A stretch of DNA of 64,000 nucleotides from NCBI GenBank assembly GCA_038562375.1, contig JBCFAY010000018.1, positions 7,633 to 71,632 on the forward strand, given 5' to 3'. Every line of letters begins with the position of its first letter. Position 1 is the stretch's first letter. Of this stretch, positions 8,561-16,505 are shown piece after piece. A program made the translations under genes and the position numbers. Under the pieces are notes generated by a model. It saw only the letters and a list, made by a program, of their open reading frames with translations. It searched no databases and was not told where the DNA came from. Source of the DNA: JBCFAY01 sp038562375. Its GTDB lineage: Bacteria; Bacillota; Clostridia; Christensenellales; CAG-138.

Positions 8561-9766
8561 ATGAAGAACTGTACGTTTTTTAGTCCTACTCGGCTCATAA
8601 TTGGAAGGGATACGCAACGCCAGGCGGGCGCTCTGATCAAAGAGTACGGTGGCTCCCGTATCCTGGTTCATCACGATAGCGGATACATGAAGCAATCCGG
8701 ATTTATCAACGCTGTCATCAAACAATTACAAAACGAGGATCTGGAGGTATTCGAACTGGGCGGCGTCGTGCCCAATCCGCATCTTTCCATGGTTTATGAA
8801 GGCATTGACCTATGCAAAAAGAACAGGATTGATTTCCTGCTGGCAATCGGCGGCGGAAGCGTCATCGATTCGGCCAAGGCTATCGCCATGGGTATTCCGT
8901 ATGACGGAGACGTATGGGATTTTTTTATCGAGGAGAAAGGTGTTCCCCGTCAGATTCCGCGAAAGAGCACCCCAATCGGAGTTATTCTAACGATTGCCGC
9001 GACGGGCAGTGAGGCGTCCAACAGCTGCGTCATTACAAAAGTGGACGAGAATCTGAAGCGCTTCTGCGACAATGACATCAACCGGCCGGTTTTTGCCATC
9101 GAGAATCCCGAAATTACGATGTCGTTGCCGAAGTTCCAAACCGCGTGCGGCATTGTAGACATCATGTCCCATTCCTTTGAACGGTATTTCACGCCCGAGA
9201 AGGAAACTATGTCCCTTACCGACTATCTGTGTGAGGCGATTTTCCATACCTGTATGGATTGCGGCCGCGTATTGATGGAAAGCCCGACGGACTATTCCGC
9301 CCGCGCCAGCATTATGGTAGCATCTTCCCTGTCGCATAATGGTTTAACGGGAATCGGCAGAACGGGCGATTGGGCGGCCCATTTTATCGAACATGAGCTT
9401 TCCGGAGAATTCAATGTAACACACGGCGCGGGTTTGGCCGTCATTATACCCGCCTGGATGAAATATGTTTACGCATCGAATAAGGCGTTGTTTATGAAGT
9501 GGGCTTCCCGCGTCATGGGCGTGTCGACCGATTATGAGACGCCGGACCGAAGCATATTGGAGGCGATCCGCAGGCTGGAAGATTTCTTCCGCTTTTTGGG
9601 ACTTCCCACCAGGCTAATCGATATGCCGGATGTTGGAAGGATTGACGACGGATGCATCGAGCGTATGGCCCGGCGCGTACGGGCGGTGCATGAGGATGGA
9701 AGCATTGGATGGATGAGGCGCTTGGGTACCGATGATATCGTGAAGATTTTTAAGCTCGCGTTATAA
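8561..9766 (+). CDS. iron-containing alcohol dehydrogenase
   Basis: A 401-residue group III (Fe-dependent) alcohol dehydrogenase related to butanol dehydrogenases of the BdhA/YugJ type. The NAD(P) binding motif GGGSVIDSAKAIAMG lies near residues 95-109, and the metal ligands are in the His-containing segments (SHSFERYF, LSHNGLTGIGR and the motif EFNVTHGAGLAVIIPAWMKY). Such enzymes interconvert aldehydes and alcohols with NAD(P)H and commonly dispose of small aldehydes made in catabolism. The ATG at 8561 is preferred by alignment with the family; its ribosome site (AAAGGAAAG) is modest. It sits 78 bases after the importer and is likely part of that operon, suggesting that an aldehyde arises from the imported compound. 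Substrate not known. Confidence 0.88.
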   Translation: MKNCTFFSPTRLIIGRDTQRQAGALIKEYGGSRILVHHDSGYMKQSGFINAVIKQLQNEDLEVFELGGVVPNPHLSMVYEGIDLCKKNRIDFLLAIGGGSVIDSAKAIAMGIPYDGDVWDFFIEEKGVPRQIPRKSTPIGVILTIAATGSEASNSCVITKVDENLKRFCDNDINRPVFAIENPEITMSLPKFQTACGIVDIMSHSFERYFTPEKETMSLTDYLCEAIFHTCMDCGRVLMESPTDYSARASIMVASSLSHNGLTGIGRTGDWAAHFIEHELSGEFNVTHGAGLAVIIPAWMKYVYASNKALFMKWASRVMGVSTDYETPDRSILEAIRRLEDFFRFLGLPTRLIDMPDVGRIDDGCIERMARRVRAVHEDGSIGWMRRLGTDDIVKIFKLAL

Positions 9767-9810
9767 CTCTAAGATGCGGCATAATGAAACACCCCAGTTC
9801 GGAGAGAGAA

Positions 9811-9834
9811 CCATCCGGATGTTGATCCGGATGG
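9811..9834. terminator. hairpin between the convergent adh and rpiR genes
   Basis: A perfect 10 bp stem, CCATCCGGAT with ATCCGGATGG, four-base loop. There is no T tract, so it is a weak or Rho-assisted terminator between two genes that converge here. Confidence 0.45.
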
Positions 9835-9934
9835 GATCCTCTGAGCGCATACGATGTTTGATGTACCCGTATTTACATAGATTGAATGAATCCTTACCTT
9901 ATCTTAAGCGATGGATTGCTCACGGCTGGGAAAG

Positions 9935-10810
9935 TCAGGATTTTTTTCTTTGACGCATATAGACCAATCGCTGTTCGAGGACCTCTTTAGTGGATTCCAG
10001 CGAGGCAATCGTATTCGGAGCGCCCTTTACGGACAGATAGATAAAGAGCGCGTCTGTGAGATATAAGAGGGATAATCTGGACTCGGTTGTGTCGGTAAAC
10101 ATGTAGCTCTTGAGATAGGAGCCGCACAAGACATAATCCGACGCGACCGCCATACTCGCTTTATAGTTGTTTGTCATGCATACGGTGATGGCTCCCCGCT
10201 CTTTTGCCTTGTTGTGCAGCAGCAGCATATCCGCGTCGTACCCTGAAAACGTTATAATCCATGCCAGATCGCCTGCGCGCAGCTGATCGGCAGTGATCTG
10301 CTGAAAGGCGATATCGTAGGAATAAGAGCAATTCATCCCCAACCGGATGAGTTTATTATAGAGGTCGCTCGCGATAACGGACGATCCTCCGACGCCGAAA
10401 ATATGAATACGGGGCTTGACGCTTAGGATATAATGCGCCAGTTGCTCGATCATTTTGTAATCGAGCATAGAGAACGTACTCTCCAATGCGTTATGCTCCG
10501 CGACAAGTACGGAAGAGGCGATCTCGAAGAAAGAGTCCTTTTGCGTCACACCGGAGTGAATACGCGCATCGCTGGCAACCGCTTCCTGAGAAAGAGCGAG
10601 CAAAAACTCCCTGAAGTTTTTATAGCCGAGTTTTCGGCAAAACCTGGAAATGGTTGCTTGACTTGTTCCTGCCTGTTCAGCCAGTTCCTTAATGGAAATA
10701 TTGACCATGTCCTTCATATTGGACAAAATATAGTGCTCGATCATGCGCTCCTGCGCCGTATAATTCAAGTGCGAGCCGCCGATTCTGGATAAGAAGTCCC
10801 TGTGTTCCAC
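9935..10810 (-). CDS. RpiR-family transcriptional regulator
   Basis: A 291-residue repressor-type protein. Residues about 1-77 are the RpiR helix-turn-helix (recognition helix around TSQATISRFCRKLGY), and about 120-250 form a SIS sugar-phosphate isomerase fold (IHIFGVGGSSVIASDLYNKLIRLG, then FSGYDADMLLL). RpiR proteins usually sense phosphosugars or related metabolites through the SIS domain. It lies between the importer/adh operon and the ubiD operon, on the opposite strand to both, so it is the most likely regulator of island 1. Candidate sites are described at 3467-3556 and 11092-11259. The effector is unknown. Confidence 0.88.
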   Translation of the reverse strand: MEHRDFLSRIGGSHLNYTAQERMIEHYILSNMKDMVNISIKELAEQAGTSQATISRFCRKLGYKNFREFLLALSQEAVASDARIHSGVTQKDSFFEIASSVLVAEHNALESTFSMLDYKMIEQLAHYILSVKPRIHIFGVGGSSVIASDLYNKLIRLGMNCSYSYDIAFQQITADQLRAGDLAWIITFSGYDADMLLLHNKAKERGAITVCMTNNYKASMAVASDYVLCGSYLKSYMFTDTTESRLSLLYLTDALFIYLSVKGAPNTIASLESTKEVLEQRLVYMRQRKKS

Positions 10811-11091
10811 TTGTATTTTGTCCTCTCATCGAATGTAAGATTTCTTATATTATTTCACTGACAAGGAGAATTGTCTATAAGAATTTCATAGATACAGTAG
10901 AAGTGAACATAGAATCATATGGCGCGAACAGGTGATTTACGAAGATCGACGGCGCGATCTTCAGATTTAGCCATTTGGATTATAGAGGATAAAACGTCTC
11001 TATCAGTGTTTTTATGAAAGATAATTGCAGGATCAGCGAGTATGGTAAGATCTAAAAGCGGATCATAAAAATAAAGCCGATTCGATATCAT

Positions 11092-11127
11092 TGAAACTAA
11101 TGTGAGAAAGAATCAATAATAGTTTCA
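11092..11127. promoter_or_regulatory. inverted repeat, candidate RpiR operator
   Basis: The arms TGAAACTA (11092-11099) and TAGTTTCA (11120-11127) are perfect complements separated by 20 bases, about two helical turns. They lie about 40 bases upstream of the -35 of the ubiD promoter. The TGAAA/TTTCA core resembles sites bound by some RpiR and MurR proteins. Confidence 0.4.
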
Positions 11128-11164
11128 TGTATTTTAATAAAATAAAATATAATTTCTAAAACTC

Positions 11165-11193
11165 TTGATATATACCCAATAATCTACTATAAT
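11165..11193 (+). promoter_or_regulatory. sigma-A promoter of the ubiD-folB operon
   Basis: TTGATA at 11165-11170, a 17 bp spacer and a perfect TATAAT at 11188-11193. It predicts a leader of about 200 bases before the ubiD start codon. The AAATTACTTA motif shared with the BMP importer 1 promoter region lies at 11248-11257, downstream of the start of transcription. Confidence 0.65.
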
Positions 11194-11401
11194 CAAGACA
11201 TGATATGAAATTATATTACACGAATTAAAAATACATCGCTATTGTTGAAATTACTTATCGGCGGTCGACTGAACGATAAAGGAGCATCGAACCCCGACAA
11301 GCCGGTATAAATCAAAGGAGCCGGTTTCAACAGGCCCTGAGGCCGTGAGGAGCAGCTCTGCCGCCAAACGTTTTACAGCCGGGTCAAGTGGAGGAGTCAA
11401 G

Positions 11402-12745
11402 ATGAAGACAACGTATGATTTAAACGCCTATCTGGATATTTTGCGTCGGCAAAATCAGTTGGTTGAGATCAAATCGAGCGTGGATCGCCATTTTGAAATC
11501 GGAAGTATTCTCGCTAATCTGGAGAGCTCCAATATGGGCGCGGGCTATTTTACTTCGGTCAAGGATGCGGATTTCCCTTTGGTCGGCAATCTGCTTGGCT
11601 CGATGGAACGTATTGCTTTGGCTTTAGATTGCTCGAAGGACAGAATAAACGAAGTGATCGCTTACGGTTACGACCATCCCATACCGCCGGTAATCGTTGA
11701 GAGCGCGCCGTGCTATAAAAATATACTGCAAGGCGATGACGTGGATCTATATCGCCTTCCGATTCCGCAGCATGCGCCTAAAGACGGCGGCCCGTTCATC
11801 ACGGGCGGCGTGGTGGTCAGTGCCGACCCGGAAACCGGCGTGCAAAACCTTTCTTTCCAGCGCATGCAGGTAAAAGGAAAAAATAAATTAGGCATTATGA
11901 TCAACGAATGGCGCCACCTGCGCGACTATTTTGAGAAAGCCGAAGCACAAGGGCATTCTCTGCCGGTTTCCGTAGTGATTGGAGCGGATCCTGCGATTTA
12001 TATCTGCGCGGGCCTGCGCTGCGACGGCGATGAGATGGAGATGGCCGGCGCCCTGCGCAAGCAGCCTTTGGAAGTTGTAAAGTCGATTACTTCCGATATC
12101 CGCATTCCGGCTTGCGCCGAAATCGTGATTGAAGGCGAAATTCTACCCTTTGAACGTGAAATGGAGGGACCGCTTTCCGAATTCACGGGGCATTACAGTA
12201 CGGCGTGGGAAAGTCCCGTTTTGCATGTCAAAGCGATCGCATGGCGCGATAACGCGATTTATCAAACGGTTTGCCCGGGCTTGGCTGAGCATATGTATCT
12301 TGGCAGCGTGATACCGCGAGAGCCCCTGCTGATGAGGCATGCGCGCTATGTTTCCAAGCAGGTTCAAAATGTGCATATCCCGCCTTATGGAAGCGGATTT
12401 TTAGCATTGATTCAGATTCGGAAGAAAAACCCCGGTGAACCCAAAAACCTGGCGTTAGCGGCGATGATGACCTATGTGAATATCAAGAATGTCATCGTGG
12501 TCGACGAGGATGTGGATATTTTCAGCCCCAGCGACGTCCTTTGGGCGTTATCAAACCGTGTGATTCCAGAAAAAGATATCTTCACGATCCGCGGGGCGCA
12601 GGGCCATGAGCTTGATCCCGGCTCGGATTTGCGCGGCGTTCAAACAAAGATGGGAATTGACGCAACCTTGTGTAGCGAATATGAAAACCGCGATTATGAG
12701 CGAGCGGTTTATCCTAAAATTAATCTGACGGACTATGTGAAATAA
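11402..12745 (+). CDS. ubiD: UbiD-family decarboxylase
   Basis: A 447-residue member of the UbiD family, enzymes that use prenylated FMN to (de)carboxylate aromatic, heteroaromatic or alpha,beta-unsaturated acids. Family markers include NLSFQRMQV (catalytic Arg region, about residue 160) and GPLSEFTGHYS (the Glu-containing active-site loop, about 255-265), then the C-terminal domain with VDEDVDIFSPSDVLWAL. Length is normal for the short, non-ubiquinone members. The ATG at 11402 has GGAGGAG ahead of it; an in-frame ATG-like start at 11345 lacks one. It heads the gene set ubiD, folB-like, folB-like, flavoprotein, tautomerase. No ubiX-type prenyl-FMN synthase lies in this window. A close paralogue starts at 63844. 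Substrate unknown. Confidence 0.88.
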   Translation: MKTTYDLNAYLDILRRQNQLVEIKSSVDRHFEIGSILANLESSNMGAGYFTSVKDADFPLVGNLLGSMERIALALDCSKDRINEVIAYGYDHPIPPVIVESAPCYKNILQGDDVDLYRLPIPQHAPKDGGPFITGGVVVSADPETGVQNLSFQRMQVKGKNKLGIMINEWRHLRDYFEKAEAQGHSLPVSVVIGADPAIYICAGLRCDGDEMEMAGALRKQPLEVVKSITSDIRIPACAEIVIEGEILPFEREMEGPLSEFTGHYSTAWESPVLHVKAIAWRDNAIYQTVCPGLAEHMYLGSVIPREPLLMRHARYVSKQVQNVHIPPYGSGFLALIQIRKKNPGEPKNLALAAMMTYVNIKNVIVVDEDVDIFSPSDVLWALSNRVIPEKDIFTIRGAQGHELDPGSDLRGVQTKMGIDATLCSEYENRDYERAVYPKINLTDYVK

Positions 12746-12826
12746 GCGGCGCGATTTTTTTGAAGCAATGCGGTATCGGTAGTAGAACCCGACGATTACT
12801 GTTTGAAATTAATCGGGGGAAATACA

Positions 12827-12865
12827 ATGTTTAAACTCAAAATCAAATTTAAAAAAATGAAATAG
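12827..12865 (+). other. possible 12-residue cationic peptide frame
   Basis: A tiny reading frame, MFKLKIKFKKMK, follows GGGGGA with six bases of spacing in the spacer between ubiD and the first folB-like gene. Hydrophobic and Lys residues alternate, an amphipathic pattern. It may be a leader peptide or chance in A-rich DNA. Confidence 0.2.
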
Positions 12866-12937
12866 ATCGTAATAATCGCTTTATTATGAAATTATGCTAT
12901 GCGGAATATGACCAGAAATCAAAAAAGGAGATTGAGT

Positions 12938-13342
12938 ATGACAAAGACACAGGTATTGACCATTACAGGGGCCGTTTTTTATGCGTACCATGGGGCGACG
13001 CAGGAGCAAATGGATCAGGGGCAGCGCTTTATCCTCGATGTCGAAGTGGAGGCGAATTTAGATGCGGCGTGTCTTGAAGACGATACTTCCGGCATTTCAC
13101 ACAAGGGTATTTACGATGTCGTAGAAACCGTTGCGACAAAGGAACGCTTTAATCTGATGCAACCGCTGGCAAAACGCGTCATCGATCAGATCAAGGCAAA
13201 GTATCCTGTCTGCAAGCGGATCAAGGTGGGCTCGCGCAAAGAAATGTGCCCCTTCTATCATGCGGTGGTGGGCGTTCCCGGCGCCGGCGGGTTTATTCGC
13301 GAGGACGGCGGATGCGGCGTCGTGATTGAACGCAGCTTCTAA
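12938..13342 (+). CDS. FolB-like (dihydroneopterin aldolase fold) protein, copy 1
   Basis: A 134-residue T-fold protein related to dihydroneopterin aldolase. The start motif FYAYHGATQEQMDQGQRFILDVEVE near residue 14-38 aligns with the family. Compared from memory with the Staphylococcus aureus enzyme, the Lys100 equivalent is kept (RKEMCPF) but the Glu22 position is Gln, the Tyr54 position is His (SHKGIY) and the Glu74 position is Gln (LMQPLAK). An extra Gly-rich loop follows the Lys motif (GVPGAGGFIREDGG). True FolB removes glycolaldehyde from 7,8-dihydroneopterin in folate synthesis; the changed residues and the absence of other folate genes argue for a different reaction here. The ATG at 12938 follows AAAAAGGAG. 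It is followed 171 bases later by a second FolB-like gene. Confidence 0.75.
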   Translation: MTKTQVLTITGAVFYAYHGATQEQMDQGQRFILDVEVEANLDAACLEDDTSGISHKGIYDVVETVATKERFNLMQPLAKRVIDQIKAKYPVCKRIKVGSRKEMCPFYHAVVGVPGAGGFIREDGGCGVVIERSF

Positions 13343-13359
13343 AAGCATCGCGCCTTGCA

Positions 13360-13457
13360 GAAAGATCGAAAATCAGAGGATTCTCGACAAGGCCGTTAAT
13401 GTTGCAGGCATAGAACACATTGCTGAAAGATCAAAATCCAAGGATTTCCGGAAAAGG
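13360..13457 (+). repeat. imperfect direct repeat upstream of folB-like copy 2
   Basis: Two similar stretches, starting GAAAGATCGAAAATC at 13360 and GAAAGATCAAAATCC at 13425 and each about 33 bases long, lie 65 bases apart in the leader of the next gene. Each can form a small hairpin around its AATC...GATT core. This could be regulatory at the RNA level; no known riboswitch class fits. Confidence 0.4.
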
Positions 13458-13513
13458 ACTTTCGGCAGAGAAGGACTCTTTATTGTAAATCAGCAATATT
13501 TTAGGAGGATAGA

Positions 13514-13897
13514 ATGGGTAACAATAATACGCTTGTTGCAAAAGGAATGTATTTTTGGGGAAATCATGGGGCAACGAAGGCGCAGAACGTTTTAGGAACC
13601 ATCTTTGAGGTGGATATTATCGTTGAAATGGATATGAACATGCATTTTGAAGAGGATAAACTCTCCGCGGGGCTTACCTATACCGATTTGTATATCCTGG
13701 CTCAACAGGTCATTACGCAGGAGCATCACAAAACGTTGGAGCGCGTCGCTCAAAGGATCGTGGACGATACGATCAATGTCAAGGATCCCTCTAAGATCTA
13801 TAAAGTAAGCGTCAGCATCCGTCAGCCTTATGTTCCGTTTCCCGGCTCGTTCATGGACGGTATCGGCGTAACGCTGATACAGGATATGAGTGCGTAA
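13514..13897 (+). CDS. FolB-like (dihydroneopterin aldolase fold) protein, copy 2
   Basis: A 127-residue T-fold protein, the second of a tandem pair. The family start NHGATKAQNVLGTIFEVDI and the end FMDGIGVTLI are clear. Its active-site pattern is the opposite of copy 1: the Tyr54 position (LTYTDLY) and the Glu74 position (TLERVAQRI) are kept, but the Lys100 position is replaced (SIRQPYVPFPG, no Lys) and Glu22 is again Gln. In this fold active sites lie between subunits, so the two paralogues may form a mixed ring with shared sites. Both copies are read from the ubiD promoter or an internal one. Start ATG after TAGGAGGATAGA. The reaction is unknown; a pterin-, purine- or flavin-like ligand would fit the fold. 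Confidence 0.75.
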   Translation: MGNNNTLVAKGMYFWGNHGATKAQNVLGTIFEVDIIVEMDMNMHFEEDKLSAGLTYTDLYILAQQVITQEHHKTLERVAQRIVDDTINVKDPSKIYKVSVSIRQPYVPFPGSFMDGIGVTLIQDMSA

Positions 13898-13938
13898 AGA
13901 AGCTTGCTTTCCAGGCAAATCATATAAGGAGGAAAGCT

Positions 13939-14574
13939 GTGGTCAGAGTTTTAGGGTTAAACGGGAGCCCGCGAAAAAAGTCGACCTACTGCGTTATAGA
14001 AAAAGGTCTGGAGGCGGCTGCTGAAATTCCGGGCGTAGAGACCGAACTTCTTTCCCTGCATGGAAAAGACATCCGCCCCTGCACGGGCTGCGGGTATTGC
14101 AGAAAAAACAAATGCGGCTGCGTATATCGGGACGATATGCAGGCGTTGATCGATCGGTTTATATTGGCGGACGCATATCTGATCGGTTCACCGGTGTACG
14201 TTCATTCCATCACGCCTCAACTAATGGCGTTTTTCAGCCGCCTGCGCCCGGTGACCGACCTTATGCCAGAAAAGCTGCGTTCCAAGCTCGGTGCTGCCGT
14301 GGCCGTCGGCGGAACGCGCAATGGCGGTGAGGAGATGGCCGCCAACCAGATCATTCAACTGATGATGGCACGCGGATTCAATATCGTCAGCGGCGAAACC
14401 CGCGGCTATATCGGCGGCAAGGTATGGGCGCAGGAGTATCCCGGATTCACTGCGGATCAAGATGAAATTGGAATGAACACCGTGACAACGCTGGCCCAAA
14501 AGCTCGCTGAAACCGCGATCATCTTTAAAGCCGGACAAGAAGCGTTAGGAATGTACGAACGAACGGAGGAATAA
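13939..14574 (+). CDS. iron-sulfur flavoprotein / NADPH-dependent FMN reductase family (copy 1)
   Basis: A 211-residue flavodoxin-like protein. The N-terminal GLNGSPRKKSTY is the FMN phosphate loop. A compact cysteine cluster CTGCGYCRKNKC (about residues 48-59, CX2CX2CX4C) matches the [4Fe-4S] motif of the iron-sulfur flavoprotein (Isf) group, and GGTRNGGEE is the family signature following the flavin domain. Such proteins carry low-potential electrons or reduce flavins. The start is GTG at 13939 behind AAGGAGG. It lies four bases before the tautomerase gene. Close paralogues lie at 23976 and 58110, each beside another BMP importer. It may serve the UbiD or a downstream reduction; this is inference. 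Confidence 0.85.
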   Translation: MVRVLGLNGSPRKKSTYCVIEKGLEAAAEIPGVETELLSLHGKDIRPCTGCGYCRKNKCGCVYRDDMQALIDRFILADAYLIGSPVYVHSITPQLMAFFSRLRPVTDLMPEKLRSKLGAAVAVGGTRNGGEEMAANQIIQLMMARGFNIVSGETRGYIGGKVWAQEYPGFTADQDEIGMNTVTTLAQKLAETAIIFKAGQEALGMYERTEE

Positions 14575-14578
14575 CTTT

Positions 14579-14779
14579 ATGCCGATCATTAACGTTCATC
14601 TATGGGAAGGCCGTACGGTCGAACAGAAACGCCAGTTAGCCGCAAAGTTTACCGAGGTCATTGTGGAAGTCGGCGCGGTTCCCGTCGACAGCGTCATTGT
14701 AACCTTCAGCGATTATGCAAAATCCGATTGGGCTGAAGGCGGGTATCTGGCCAGCGATAAGCTCCGAATTTCAAAGTAA
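14579..14779 (+). CDS. 4-oxalocrotonate tautomerase-family protein
   Basis: A 66-residue member of the tautomerase superfamily. After Met removal the catalytic Pro1 is at the N-terminus (PIINVHLWEGRT), and the residues around Lys/Arg 11-18 and the C-terminal beta strands fit the 4-OT fold, a hexamer of small subunits. These enzymes shift enol and keto forms in degradation of aromatic or dienoic acids. It starts four bases after the flavoprotein stop, so it is in the same operon. Together with UbiD it suggests that an unsaturated or aromatic ring acid is an intermediate. Confidence 0.8.
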   Translation: MPIINVHLWEGRTVEQKRQLAAKFTEVIVEVGAVPVDSVIVTFSDYAKSDWAEGGYLASDKLRISK

Positions 14780-14972
14780 GGATACAGGCCCGAATTTGTG
14801 GATGCCGGGAATTGCCGAAAATCATGGATATTGCCATAGTCCTGATGATGGGGCTTCCGCCGCGGCAAGTCCATGCGGTGCATTGCGTGGATTTAGCATA
14901 CCCCGCTTTGCGTTTTCCGGTCATCTTCTTTACTGTTCGTGCGCGACAATCAGGCGATGGAAGGCAGCGACC

Positions 14973-16478
14973 ATGAAGGAGTATATTCTATCTTTGGATC
15001 AGGGGACGACAAACTCCCGGGCGATTCTGTTCGACTTTAACGGAAACATCAAAGCAGCGGCACAATTTGAATATGCGCGCTATTACCCGTATGCGGGCTG
15101 GGTGGAGCAGGAGCCGATTGAGATTTTAGATAGTCAATACCGCGCGATGACCTCCGTAATAGCGCAAAGCGGGATATCCGCTAAGAGAATTGCCGCAATC
15201 GGCATTTCCAATCAGCGTGAAACGGCGGTGGTCTGGGATAAATCAACGGGAAAACCTATCTATCGCGCAATCGTGTGGCAGTGCCGCCGAACGGCGGAGC
15301 TATGCGAAAGACTGATTTCAGACGGCATATCGGATTATGTTATGGAAAAAACAGGGCTTCTGATCGATGCGTATTTTTCCGCCACCAAAATAAAATGGAT
15401 CCTGGACCATGTTCCCGGTTCACAGAGCCGGGCGAAAAGCGGTGAACTGCTCTTTGGCACTATCGATAGTTGGTTGATTTATAATCTGACGGGAGGCATG
15501 CACTTAACGGATTATACGAACGCCGCGCGAACGATGCTCTTTGACATCAACGCGCTTGAATGGGACGAGACGCTGAGTCGAACGCTGAAGATTCCGCTGT
15601 GCATGCTGCCGCAGGTAAAACCGTCCTGCTACCGTTACGGGACGGTACAAAGAGGTATTAGAGGGCTCGAGGAGCTTGCCGGGATTCCGATCGCGGGCGT
15701 TGCGGGAGACCAACATGCCGCCTTGTTCGGACAGGCGTGTTTTGAAGCTGGGCAAGCGAAAAACACCTATGGCACCGGTTGCTTCCTGATGATGAATACA
15801 GGGGAACGTTCTATCCGAAGCAAGAGCAAACTGCTTACGACAATTGCATGGGGTTTGCGCGAGGGAAAAGCGGAATACGCGCTGGAAGGCAGCGCCTTTA
15901 ATACAGGAAGCGTTATCCAATGGTTGCGGGACGAACTAAAAATGATTTCCACCGCTGATGAAATCAACGCACTGGCCGACAAGGTCCCAAATACCGGCGG
16001 AGTATACTTGGTGCCCGCTTTTACCGGGTTGGGCGCTCCCTACTGGGATATGTACGCCAGAGGGACGATGGTCGGATTGACAAGAGGTACAACGCGGGAG
16101 CATCTTGCGCGGGCTGTGCTTGAGGGCATTGCGCTCCAAGTAACGGATCTGATCCGGGCCATGGAAAATGACACCGGTATAACGTTAACGGAACTGCGGG
16201 TAGATGGCGGAGCGTCGGCGTCGGACATTTTGATGCAAATGCAGGCCGATTTTTTGGGAACACGGATCCACCGTTCTTGCAACGCTGAAACCACGGCGAT
16301 GGGGGCAGCGTATTTTGCGGGACTTACCATGGGAATTTTCAGGAATCAACAAGATCTCATAAAAAATTGGAAAAGCGATAGAGCGTTTGAGTGCCGAATG
16401 GATCCGTTTACACGCGACAGGAAATATGAACAATGGCGGCGCGCTGTAGAGCGCTCACGCGATTGGGAAATACACTGA
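14973..16478 (+). CDS. glpK: glycerol kinase (FGGY family)
   Basis: A 501-residue FGGY kinase. LSLDQGTTNSRAILFD (residues 5-20) is the phosphate-1 region, and GVAGDQHAALFGQACFEAGQAKNTYGTGCF (about 235-264) matches glycerol kinases closely, apart from His where the usual sequence has Gln. It phosphorylates glycerol, or possibly a related triol, with ATP in the cytoplasm. The frame remains open upstream for 86 codons but that region has no family similarity; the ATG at 14973 begins the conserved fold although its ribosome site is weak (GGAAGGCAG). The 193-base spacer before it contains no recognised gene. A glycerol-like fragment could be a product of the pathway encoded upstream, or the gene may serve general glycerol use; no glycerol facilitator is nearby. 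Confidence 0.9.
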   Translation: MKEYILSLDQGTTNSRAILFDFNGNIKAAAQFEYARYYPYAGWVEQEPIEILDSQYRAMTSVIAQSGISAKRIAAIGISNQRETAVVWDKSTGKPIYRAIVWQCRRTAELCERLISDGISDYVMEKTGLLIDAYFSATKIKWILDHVPGSQSRAKSGELLFGTIDSWLIYNLTGGMHLTDYTNAARTMLFDINALEWDETLSRTLKIPLCMLPQVKPSCYRYGTVQRGIRGLEELAGIPIAGVAGDQHAALFGQACFEAGQAKNTYGTGCFLMMNTGERSIRSKSKLLTTIAWGLREGKAEYALEGSAFNTGSVIQWLRDELKMISTADEINALADKVPNTGGVYLVPAFTGLGAPYWDMYARGTMVGLTRGTTREHLARAVLEGIALQVTDLIRAMENDTGITLTELRVDGGASASDILMQMQADFLGTRIHRSCNAETTAMGAAYFAGLTMGIFRNQQDLIKNWKSDRAFECRMDPFTRDRKYEQWRRAVERSRDWEIH

Positions 16479-16505
16479 ACTACGCCGGCAATAAAAGGAG
16501 GCAGC

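Larger units (their letters stand above)
10811..11401. other. AT-rich divergent regulatory region
   Basis: A 590-base intergenic region between rpiR and ubiD with no gene. It contains the inverted repeat at 11092-11127, the ubiD promoter at 11165-11193 and an AAATTACTTATC element at 11248-11259. The long leader from about 11200 to 11402 has no riboswitch that I recognise. Confidence 0.5.

Noticed and set aside
14715..14972. 86-codon N-terminal extension of the glycerol kinase, and a 50-codon frame at 14824
   Set aside because: No similarity to FGGY kinases or any family I recognise; the conserved fold starts at the ATG at 14973.
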